DNA of 64,000 nucleotides from Streptomyces sp. NBC_01497 (GTDB taxonomy: Bacteria; Actinomycetota; Actinomycetes; Streptomycetales; Streptomycetaceae), in assembly GCF_036250695.1 (NCBI RefSeq), contig NZ_CP109427.1, forward strand, positions 5,518,001-5,582,000, read 5' to 3'. Of this stretch, positions 25,097-32,265 are shown one piece after another. The position numbers and the translations under genes were made by a program. Position 1 is the first letter of the stretch. The number at the start of each line of letters is the position of its first letter. The notes beneath the pieces were generated by a model. The model had not been told where the DNA came from. It made no database searches and worked only from the letters and a program-made list of their open reading frames with translations.

Positions 25097-25915
25097 ATGA
25101 CGGACCTCGATCAGGTGTCGCTCGACGACATCGACACCAGCAAGCCGCACCCGGCACGCATGTACGACTTCTACCTCCAGGGGAAGGACTACTACGAGGC
25201 CGACGAGGTTGCCGGGAACAAGGTCCTTGAGGTCTTCCCGACCATCAAGGTCACGGCCCGGGTGAACCGTTCGTTCATGCACCGCGCCACGCGGTACCTG
25301 GCCACCGAGGCCGGCATCCGGCAGTTCCTGGACATAGGGACGGGCATCCCGACCCGTCCCAACCTCCACCAGGTGGCGCAGGAGGCCGCCCCCGACTCCC
25401 GTGTCGTGTATGCGGATTACGACCCGGTCGTGCTGCGGCACGCCGAGGCACTGATGCGCAGCACACCCGAGGGCCGCACGACCTACATCCAGGCGGACGC
25501 GCGCCGGCCCGAATCCATCATCGAGAGCGCCGAGTTGCACGAGACGATCGACCTGTCGCAGCCGGTGGGCCTGTCGCTCAACGCGCTGCTGCACTTCGTC
25601 CCGGACGAGAACAAGCCGTACGAGATCGTGCGGTATCTCCTCGACCAGCTGTGCCCGGGGAGCTACCTGGCGATTTCCCACTGCACCGCGGACTTCGCCC
25701 CCGCGATGTGGGCGGGCGTGGCGGAGGTCTACCACCGGGGCGGCATTCCGCTCCAGTTGCGCTCCCGCGACGAGGTGGCCGAGTTCTTCGAAGGCCTCGA
25801 CCTGGTCGAGCCCGGGCTGGTGACGCCGCACCACTGGCACCCGGACGGCGTCACGGTCCCGGGCACCTCCGACGAGGCGGTGTCGATGTACGCGGCGCTG
25901 GCCCGCAAGCGGTAG
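25097..25915 (+). CDS. SAM-dependent methyltransferase of the DUF574 family
   Basis: 272 residues. The family start KPHPARMYDFYLQGKDYYEAD is followed by ARVNRSFMHRATRYL, QFLDIGTGIPTRPNLHQVAQ (SAM loop), VVYADYDPVVLRHA (acidic strand-2 end), IQADARRPE and PVGLSLNALLHFVPD. DUF574 proteins have a methyltransferase fold, are common in Streptomyces and often sit beside DUF397/XRE genes. No substrate is established that I know of. It lies 41 nt after the DUF397 gene and probably shares its transcript. Confidence 0.85.
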   Translation: MTDLDQVSLDDIDTSKPHPARMYDFYLQGKDYYEADEVAGNKVLEVFPTIKVTARVNRSFMHRATRYLATEAGIRQFLDIGTGIPTRPNLHQVAQEAAPDSRVVYADYDPVVLRHAEALMRSTPEGRTTYIQADARRPESIIESAELHETIDLSQPVGLSLNALLHFVPDENKPYEIVRYLLDQLCPGSYLAISHCTADFAPAMWAGVAEVYHRGGIPLQLRSRDEVAEFFEGLDLVEPGLVTPHHWHPDGVTVPGTSDEAVSMYAALARKR

Positions 25916-25988
25916 CGGGCGGCAGGTTCGGGCGGCACCCCTCCACAGCCCACTGTTCCGGCGGGCCCCCGGATGGCACCCTTACGTC

Positions 25989-26792
25989 GTGACTGTGGAT
26001 CCCCTCGTGCGCGAGGTCGTCGGCGCGTATCTGTCCCTGACCGACGCCGCCGTTCCTGGCCTGGTGCAGGGCTTGTACCTGACGGGTTCCGTGGCGCTCG
26101 ACGACTTCCTGCGCCGTCGCGGGGACATCGACTTCGTCGCGGTCTCCGCGGTGCCGCCGTCGCCTGCCCAGACCGCGGCGCTCCAGCAGGCGCACGCGCG
26201 GCTCGCCGGGCATGTCCGCAGGCCGTTCTTCGAGGGCCCGTACGTGACCTGGGACGAACTCGCGGACGATCCGGCGGACGCCGCACCGGGGCCGTACGCG
26301 CACCGCGGCGGTCTGCTGCCTGCCGTGCCGCACGGCAGGCAGCCCGCGACCTGGCAGGTGCTCTCCCGCCACGGTGTGACGATGCGCGGGCCCAACGCCC
26401 AGGACCTCACGATCGACACGGCCCCGGGCGAACTCGTGCGGTGGGCGCGCGAGAGCCTCGCGCGCTACTGGCGACCGTGGTGGGAGCGCAGCTCGCAGCC
26501 CCTCACCTCGGAGGGGCTCGCCGCTCTGGGCGCGGAGGCCACCTCGTGGGGGGTGCTGGGCGCCAGCAGGGCGCACCGGGCGCTCACCACGGGCGAAGCG
26601 GTGTCGAAGACGGCGGCAGGGGAGTACGCGCACACCGCGTTCGGCCCCGCCTGGCACCGTGTGGTGGAGGAGTCGCTACGGGTGCGGCGGGGCGACGGGG
26701 GCCGCTCCCGCTATGCCACCCCGGTGGGGCGGCGCGCGGACGCACTGGCCTTCGTGGACATGGTGATCGAGGACGCGCACGCCCGGTTGTGA
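25989..26792 (+). CDS. AadA-like nucleotidyltransferase (DUF4111 C-terminal domain)
   Basis: 267 residues. The nucleotidyltransferase motif is GSVALDDFLRRRGDIDFVAV (~33-52, Gly-Ser plus the Asp-x-Asp pair). The C-terminal helical part (ALGAEATSWGVLGASRAHRA, then YAHTAFGPAWHRVV) matches the domain after the catalytic fold in aminoglycoside adenylyltransferases. Substrate unknown: spectinomycin/streptomycin-type modification is possible, but environmental homologues often give no resistance. GTG 25989 is used. A GC-rich hairpin terminates it. Confidence 0.75.
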   Translation: MTVDPLVREVVGAYLSLTDAAVPGLVQGLYLTGSVALDDFLRRRGDIDFVAVSAVPPSPAQTAALQQAHARLAGHVRRPFFEGPYVTWDELADDPADAAPGPYAHRGGLLPAVPHGRQPATWQVLSRHGVTMRGPNAQDLTIDTAPGELVRWARESLARYWRPWWERSSQPLTSEGLAALGAEATSWGVLGASRAHRALTTGEAVSKTAAGEYAHTAFGPAWHRVVEESLRVRRGDGGRSRYATPVGRRADALAFVDMVIEDAHARL

Positions 26793-26793
26793 G

Positions 26794-26832
26794 CGATGGC
26801 CCCGCCTGACGGTGCGTCGGGCGGGGCCATCG
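26794..26832. terminator. Bidirectional terminator between convergent genes
   Basis: CGATGGCCCCGCC (26794-26806) and GGCGGGGCCATCG (26820-26832) form a 13-bp perfect stem with GACG/CGTC in the loop. It sits between a plus-strand and a minus-strand gene. Confidence 0.85.
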
Positions 26833-26862
26833 GTCGAGCGTGCGGGCATATGGGCCCCGGGA

Positions 26863-27501
26863 TCAGGCCTCGCTGTCGCCCTCGGCCTCTTCGAAGTACG
26901 CGTCGAGCACGGCGTCGAGCCGGGTGCTCCACTCCTTGAGGGCGGTGCGGCTCGGGGCCTCGGCGTCGGCCTCGTACGAGCGGCCGAGGTGGGTGTGCAC
27001 GATCACACTGAACCGCTTGCCGAAACGGGGGACGGCGACCTCGACGGCGCCGATCTCGTCCCACCGGAAGTCGGCTTCCTGGTCGTCCAGGGTGAAGTGC
27101 ACACCGCCGTGGCCGGCCGTGATGGAGGCCCGCCGGTCCGACGCCTCCAGGCTGGGACCGTCGCCGGCTCCTTCCGTGGCGTCCGCCGTCTCGGTGGTGT
27201 CGCCGGGGTCGTCCGCGCCGGCCGGGTCCGCGGGCCTCGCCGTATCCGCGGGCGCCGCGGCCCCGGGTGTCGCCGGATCCGACGCGTCGGGATCGCCGGC
27301 CCCGGCCGGCGGATCACCGGGCTCGGACCGCTCGGAGGGGTCGGTGCGGTCGGGTCGGGACGACGAGGACGTCGCCGTCGTGGTCCCGGTGTCCTCGGCC
27401 TCGGGGGCGCGAAGGTTCACGAGACCGGGCACGTACGCCGGGTCCACACCGGCCCCGACCGCCGTTACGGGCTGGATGTTCGTATCGCTGCGCTGCTCCA
27501 C
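26863..27501 (-). CDS. Acidic protein with disordered linker and C-terminal PH-like domain, unknown function
   Basis: 212 residues from GTG 27501. Residues ~1-25 (VEQRSDTNIQPVTAVGAGVD) are followed by ~90 residues rich in Asp, Pro, Ala and Thr that look disordered. The last ~80 are folded: ASITAGHGGVHFTLDDQEAD, FRWDEIGAVEVAVPRFGKRF, SVIVHTHLGRSYEAD and a terminal helix, suggesting a small beta-barrel/PH-like domain. CATACT 7 nt before the GTG suggests a leaderless transcript. Longer frames upstream run through the ArsR promoter. No named family recognised. Confidence 0.6.
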   Translation of the reverse strand: MEQRSDTNIQPVTAVGAGVDPAYVPGLVNLRAPEAEDTGTTTATSSSSRPDRTDPSERSEPGDPPAGAGDPDASDPATPGAAAPADTARPADPAGADDPGDTTETADATEGAGDGPSLEASDRRASITAGHGGVHFTLDDQEADFRWDEIGAVEVAVPRFGKRFSVIVHTHLGRSYEADAEAPSRTALKEWSTRLDAVLDAYFEEAEGDSEA

Positions 27502-27558
27502 GGCCGGAAGTATGGCGGAACATCCTGTGCGGGGAAAGCCGCGCAGGGCCTGGGGTGA

Positions 27559-27592
27559 TTGACATGCAAGTAAATACTTGCATGATGGGGGT
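27559..27592 (+). promoter_or_regulatory. Promoter with perfect palindromic operator for the ArsR-SRPBCC gene
   Basis: CATGCAAGTA and TACTTGCATG flank AA, a perfect 10-bp dyad at 27563-27584. It overlaps TTGACA at 27559 and CATGAT at 27581 (16-nt spacer). The predicted start of transcription falls at or next to the GTG at 27593, so the mRNA is probably leaderless and repressed by its own product. Confidence 0.75.
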
Positions 27593-28360
27593 GTGAGTAC
27601 GGAGATGGATGCGGTCTTCAAGGCCCTCGCTGACCCGACGCGCCGGTTCCTGCTCGACCTGCTGCGGCAGGAGGGCGGCCGGACGCTGGGCGAGCTGTGC
27701 ACGGGACTCGCCATGTCACGCCAGGCGGTCACCCAGCACCTCGCGGTGCTTGAGGCGGCGAACCTCGTGAGCACCGCGCGCAGAGGGCGGGAAAAGCTGC
27801 ACTACCTCAATCCGGTGCCGCTGCACGAGATGCAGGTGCGGTGGATCGACCGGTTCGAGCGGCCCCGGCTGCGGGCGCTCGCCACGATCAGACAGAAGGC
27901 GGAGGACGCGATGAGTGACAGGCCGACGTTCGTGTACGTCGTGTACATCGAGAGCACGGCGGAGAAGGTCTGGGAGGCGCTGACGGACGCGGATCTGACG
28001 GCCGCCTACTGGGGGCACCGCAATGAGTCCGACTGGCGGGAGGGCTCCGCCTGGCAGCATGTGCGCGCGGACGGCTCGGGCGTCCGTGACGTCGTCGGCA
28101 CGGTGGTGGAGTCCGTGCGGCCCGCGCGCCTCGTGACCACCTGGGCGGCCCCGGACGCCCCCGAGGGCCGGGCGCCGTCCCGGGTGACGTACGAGATCGA
28201 GGCGCACGAGGCGATCGTGAAGCTCACGGTGTCGCACGAGGACCTGCCCGACGAGGCGGAACTGGCCGGGATCTCCAAGGGCTGGCCGGCCGTGCTGTCG
28301 AACCTGAAGTCGTTCCTGGAGCGGGGCGCCGCCCTGCCCACGGCCCCCTGGTCGATGTGA
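27593..28360 (+). CDS. ArsR-family regulator fused to an SRPBCC (AHSA1-like) domain
   Basis: 255 residues from GTG 27593. Residues 1-100 are an ArsR winged helix: FKALADPTRRFLLDLLRQEG, SRQAVTQHLAVLEAANLVST, RRGREKLHYLNP. Residues ~115-250 are an SRPBCC fold: VYVVYIESTAEKVWEALTDA, YWGHRNESDWREGSAWQHV, VTYEIEAHEAIVKLTVSHED and KGWPAVLSNLKSFLERG. No metal-binding CxC motif is seen, so the C-terminal pocket may sense a small lipophilic ligand. The fusion is common in actinobacteria. It controls at least itself through the palindrome at its promoter; other targets unknown. Confidence 0.85.
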   Translation: MSTEMDAVFKALADPTRRFLLDLLRQEGGRTLGELCTGLAMSRQAVTQHLAVLEAANLVSTARRGREKLHYLNPVPLHEMQVRWIDRFERPRLRALATIRQKAEDAMSDRPTFVYVVYIESTAEKVWEALTDADLTAAYWGHRNESDWREGSAWQHVRADGSGVRDVVGTVVESVRPARLVTTWAAPDAPEGRAPSRVTYEIEAHEAIVKLTVSHEDLPDEAELAGISKGWPAVLSNLKSFLERGAALPTAPWSM

Positions 28361-28680
28361 GCCCGGGCGCTCGCGGCACGCGCGCCCGACGCTGACGGCG
28401 CGTCCCGCTCCCCGCAGGCGCTGCACGGCGGGCCGGCCGGGTGACGCCCGCAGGTCCCCGTACGTCCTGCCGCCCACCGGCGTGACGTCCTGCCGCCCAC
28501 CGCCGTGTCCCGTACGCGGCGAGGCGCACCGGAGCGTCCCCGCACCTCGGGAAGCACACCGAGGCGTCGTTTCCGTACGCCAGGAAGCACACCGCGCGGA
28601 AGCGGGGCGCCACCGCCGGGCGCTCCGACGCTGCTACGGTGCGTCACCGGAGTTTCACTCGACGTCACCCGGGAGTGTGT
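28361..28680. other. Intergenic region before the monooxygenase gene
   Basis: About 320 bp without a gene. GACGTCCTGCCGCCCACCG-like 19-mers occur twice in tandem near 28464-28505, and GGAAGCACACCG occurs twice near 28550-28595. TACGGTGCGTCACC near 28634 may be part of a promoter, but no clear pair is seen. Confidence 0.3.
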
Positions 28681-29958
28681 GTGAAGGTCGTCTGCGTCGG
28701 AGGCGGGCCCGCCGGCCTCTACTTCTCGATCCTGATGAGACTGCGGGACCAGGATCATGACGTCACCGTCTACGAGCGCGACCCCGCCGGATCCACCTAC
28801 GGCTGGGGCGTCACGTACTGGGGCACGCTGCTCGACAAGCTGCGCGCGGGCGATCCCGTCTCCGCGCGGGCCGTCGAGGACGCCTCCGTGCGCTGGAGCG
28901 ACGGTGTCGCGCACGTACGCGGGACGACGACCCGGCACCAGGGCGACGAGGGGTTCGGGATCGGCCGGCACCGCCTGCTCGAACTGCTCGCCGGCCGGGC
29001 CCGGGACCTGGGGGTGCGGGTCGTGCACGAGCACGAGGCCGAGCCGGGGGAGGTGGCGGACGGCGCGGCGGGCGCGGGTCTCGTCGTCGCGGCGGACGGC
29101 GTGCGCAGCGCGCTGCGCGGCCGGTGGTCGGGGCACTTCGGCACCGAGGTCGCCGTCGGCCGCAACCCCTACATCTGGCTCGGCACCACCAAGGTCTTCG
29201 ACGCCTTCACCTTCTCCTTCGTGGAGAGTCCGCACGGCTGGATCTGGTGCTACGCCTACCGCTTCAGCGCCGAGGCCAGCACGCTGGTGGTGGAGTGCGC
29301 GCCGGAGACATGGCGCGGCCTCGGCCTCGACCGGGGGAGCGAGAGCGACAACCTGGCGCTGCTCGGCGGCCTCTTCGCGGACGTGCTCGACGGCCATCCG
29401 CTCACCGGCCGCGGCGGCGGCGAGGAGGGGCCGGCCCAGTGGCTGACCTTCCGGACCCTGACGAACCGCACCTGGCACCGGGGCAATGTCGTCCTGCTCG
29501 GCGACGCGGCCCACACCACCCACTACTCCATCGGGGCCGGGACGTCCCTGGCACTGGAGGACGCGCTCGCCCTGACGTCCGCGCTGCACGCCGTGCCGTC
29601 GGCCGCCGCGCCCTCGGCGGCCCCGGCCGGCGCCGCCCTGCCGGACGCGGCCGCTCTGGACGCGGCGCTGACCCGTTACGAGGATGTCCGCCGGGCGGAG
29701 TTGCTGTCGGTGCAGAGCGCGGCGCGCTACAGCGCACGCTGGTACGAGGACCTGCCGCGCTACCTGCGGCTGCCCCCGGAGCAGATGTTCGCGCTGCTCG
29801 GACAGCGTCACTCGCCGCTGCTGCCGTACGTGCCGCCGCAGCTCTACTACCGGCTCGACCACGCGGCCGGGCGGCTGGAGTCTCTGCGCCGGCTCAAGCG
29901 GTGGCTCGGCCCGCGGCTGGCCGGCTCGCTGCACGCCCGCGCCCACGGGCGCGACTGA
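28681..29958 (+). CDS. FAD-dependent monooxygenase
   Basis: 425 residues from GTG 28681. The N-terminal FAD dinucleotide motif is VVCVGGGPAGLYFSILMRL; the second FAD motif is NVVLLGDAAHTTHYSIGAGT (GD motif). The start and FVESPHGWIWCYAYRFS resemble the anthraniloyl-CoA/tryptophan hydroxylase-like group-A flavoproteins rather than salicylate hydroxylases. It should hydroxylate an aromatic or CoA-bound aromatic substrate with NAD(P)H and O2. Residues ~307-325 are an Ala/Pro insertion. The partner genes expected for anthranilate breakdown are absent, so the substrate is open. Frame upstream to 28639 is not used. Confidence 0.8.
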   Translation: MKVVCVGGGPAGLYFSILMRLRDQDHDVTVYERDPAGSTYGWGVTYWGTLLDKLRAGDPVSARAVEDASVRWSDGVAHVRGTTTRHQGDEGFGIGRHRLLELLAGRARDLGVRVVHEHEAEPGEVADGAAGAGLVVAADGVRSALRGRWSGHFGTEVAVGRNPYIWLGTTKVFDAFTFSFVESPHGWIWCYAYRFSAEASTLVVECAPETWRGLGLDRGSESDNLALLGGLFADVLDGHPLTGRGGGEEGPAQWLTFRTLTNRTWHRGNVVLLGDAAHTTHYSIGAGTSLALEDALALTSALHAVPSAAAPSAAPAGAALPDAAALDAALTRYEDVRRAELLSVQSAARYSARWYEDLPRYLRLPPEQMFALLGQRHSPLLPYVPPQLYYRLDHAAGRLESLRRLKRWLGPRLAGSLHARAHGRD

Positions 29959-30692
29959 CGCCCGGTCACCGCCGTCGGCCGGAAACCGCCGCTCGCGGTC
30001 GGTGCCTCCGGCGGGCGCGGCCACCGAGGGCGGGCCCGTACGGTGGCGGCGACCACCAGAGGCCCGGCCGATGGCGGTCCGGTGGCTGTGACGGGGGTCC
30101 CGGGCGGCGATCGCCGCTGGTCCGCGAGAGTCGGCGGAATGTGGCCCGAGGCGGGAACCAGCGATGAGCAACCACCCTGCGGCGCGGGCGTGTTAGCGGC
30201 GGCGCTCATGGACGTCGGGGCGGCGGCGCGGAAGGTGGTCACACCGGAGCAGTACCTGCGGGTGGCCGTCGCCGTGCGGGAGAGCCCGTACGGCCCTGGC
30301 GTGGGAGGCCCGCGAGCTCGCGTCCCGGGCGCAGGTGGGTGTGGCGGAGTACGGGTCGCCGCGCTCGCGCACCGTCCTCGTCAGGACGGTCGAGGCCCGG
30401 CCGGGCCCCTGATCGCTGCCGAACCGCCGTACTCGGTAAGGAGGTCGCCCCGGTGTGCGAGCGGGAAGCGGCGGTTGCCGGCCGCGAGGCGGAGCGACGA
30501 CCTCGCGTGGGAACGGGACGGGCCGGGTCGAAAGGCGCGGGGCCGGGGCGAAAGGTGCCGGGCCGGGTCCGGCGCCGCCCGGGCAGGGGTCCGGGCGGCA
30601 GCCGGGCCTTCTGGTCCGGGGGGCACCTCCGCGTTAGGGTCTCGCCGTGTACCTGTCACCCCAGGTGCTCCCTCACGCTGGAGGAACCTTCC
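29959..30692. other. Long intergenic region containing a frameshifted small ORF
   Basis: About 730 bp. The central part (30208-30412) has coding character in two successive frames and is listed as a pseudogene. The flanks, 29959-30200 and 30413-30690, show GC-rich sequence without codon structure. GGAGGAACC just before 30693 is the ribosome site of the peptidase. Confidence 0.45.
30208..30412 (+). pseudogene. Small gene disrupted by a 1-nt frameshift
   Basis: ATG 30208 opens MDVGAAARKVVTPEQYLRVA continuing to VRESPYG with almost all codons ending in G or C. At about 30291 that frame loses character and the next frame reads ALAWEARELASRAQVGVAEY, then GSPRSRTVLVRTVEARPGP, to a TGA at 30412, again with near-perfect GC3. 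Joined, they give a ~67-residue protein. The simplest reading is a single-base insertion in a small gene, or a sequencing error. Family not recognised. Confidence 0.5.
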
Positions 30693-32123
30693 GTGCGCAA
30701 GAGAGTCATCGCGTCCACCGCCCTCGCCCTCGGTCTCTCCCTCGCCGTGCCCGTCACCACGGCCTCCGCGACCGCCGACGGGCCCCACGCGGGCCCCGGC
30801 GCGCCCGGTATCGGCGACCCGTACTACCCGACGTACGGTAACGGCGGCTACGACGTCTCGCACTACGACCTCGACCTCGACTACCAGCCGTCCACGGACC
30901 GCCTCTCCGGGACCGCCGTCGTCACCGCGACCACCACCCAGGGGCTCACCAGCTTCGACCTCGACTTCGCCCTCGACGTCAGCTCGGTGCGCGTCGACGG
31001 CCGCCCCGCACACTTCACGACCAGCGGCGAGCAGGAGCTCGTCATCACACCGCCGCGCACCGTCCCGCGCGGCCACCGCATGACCGTCGCCGTGACGTAC
31101 TCCGGCGTGCCCTCCACCGTTCAGAAGTACGGGTTCACCTCCTGGCAGCGCACCCCCGACGGCGGTGTGGCCGCCAACGAACCCGAGTCGGCCTGGTGGT
31201 GGTTCCCCAGCAACGACCACCCCCTGGACAAGGCGACGTACGACGTCACGGTCCGGGTGCCCAAGGGAGAACAGGCCGTTTCCAATGGCCTGTTGCTGTC
31301 CACGCGGACCGCCGGCGGCTCCACCTCCTACCACTGGCGGCAGGACGACCCGCAGGCCACGTACCTCGCCACACTCGCCGTCGGGCACTTCGACATCACC
31401 CGGAGCCGCACGCGGACCGGTGTGCCGGTCATCAACGCGTACAGCACCGCGCTCGCACCGGCGGTCAAGGCCAATGCCCAGGCCAGTGTGGAGCGTACGG
31501 GCGAGATCATCGACTTCCTGAGCGGGTACTTCGGCCCGTACCCCTTCGACGCGGCGGGCGGCTACGTCCCGAACGTGCAGTCCCACTTCGCCCTGGAGGC
31601 GCAGACCCGCGTCTTCTACAGCCCGTCCTTCTTCGCCGCGACCACGGACACCTCCGTGGTCGCGCACGAACTCGCCCACCAGTGGTGGGGCGACGACGTC
31701 TCGCTGGCCCGCTGGTCGGACATCTGGCTCAACGAGGGCTTCGCCGGCTACGCCGAGTACCTGTGGGCGGAGCACGAGGGGACCGGCACGCCCCAGGAGT
31801 TGGCGCAGAAGGTCTATGACAGCCACCCGGCGGACGACCCGTTCTGGACCGTGAAGCCCGGCGACCCGGGCGCCGTCGACCAGTTCGACGACGCGGTCTA
31901 CGACCGGGGCGCTGTCGCCATCCAGGCGCTGCGTGACACGATCGGCGACCGGGCCTTCCTGAAGCTCCTCAAGACCTGGCCCGCGCAGCACCGTTACGGC
32001 AACGGCACGATCGCCGAGTTCGAGAAGCTCGCCGAGCACCTGTCGGGCCAGGACCTCGGCGACTTCTTCCAGACCTGGCTGTACACCCCGGCCAAGCCGG
32101 CCGTCTTCCCCGCCGGGCACTGA
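30693..32123 (+). CDS. Secreted M1-family zinc metallopeptidase
   Basis: 476 residues from GTG 30693 (GGAGGAACC upstream). Signal peptide MRKRVIASTALALGLSLAVP with cleavage near TASA. M1 N-terminal beta-domain: YDVSHYDLDLDYQP. Zinc/catalytic motif HELAHQWWGDD (~325) with third ligand Glu in WLNEGFAGYAEY (~345). The exopeptidase motif FALEAQTRVFY replaces the usual GAMEN, consistent with extracellular actinomycete members. It lacks the large C-terminal domain of PepN. Expected role: extracellular aminopeptidase. It converges with the mannosidase across a terminator. Confidence 0.88.
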   Translation: MRKRVIASTALALGLSLAVPVTTASATADGPHAGPGAPGIGDPYYPTYGNGGYDVSHYDLDLDYQPSTDRLSGTAVVTATTTQGLTSFDLDFALDVSSVRVDGRPAHFTTSGEQELVITPPRTVPRGHRMTVAVTYSGVPSTVQKYGFTSWQRTPDGGVAANEPESAWWWFPSNDHPLDKATYDVTVRVPKGEQAVSNGLLLSTRTAGGSTSYHWRQDDPQATYLATLAVGHFDITRSRTRTGVPVINAYSTALAPAVKANAQASVERTGEIIDFLSGYFGPYPFDAAGGYVPNVQSHFALEAQTRVFYSPSFFAATTDTSVVAHELAHQWWGDDVSLARWSDIWLNEGFAGYAEYLWAEHEGTGTPQELAQKVYDSHPADDPFWTVKPGDPGAVDQFDDAVYDRGAVAIQALRDTIGDRAFLKLLKTWPAQHRYGNGTIAEFEKLAEHLSGQDLGDFFQTWLYTPAKPAVFPAGH

Positions 32124-32140
32124 GGCCCGGCGCGCACGGA

Positions 32141-32178
32141 GCCGGCGTCCCCGGCCCCTCGGGACGGGGGACGCCGGC
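32141..32178. terminator. Bidirectional terminator between peptidase and mannosidase genes
   Basis: GCCGGCGTCCCC (32141-32152) pairs with GGGGACGCCGGC (32167-32178), a 12-bp stem with a 14-nt loop, between converging genes. Confidence 0.8.
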
Positions 32179-32265
32179 GCGACCGGCCGGCGACGGACCG
32201 GCCAGGGCCCGGCCGCAGCCCGACCGCTTGTGTGCTCCGCGGTCGGGTTGCGGGTCAGCCGCGGG

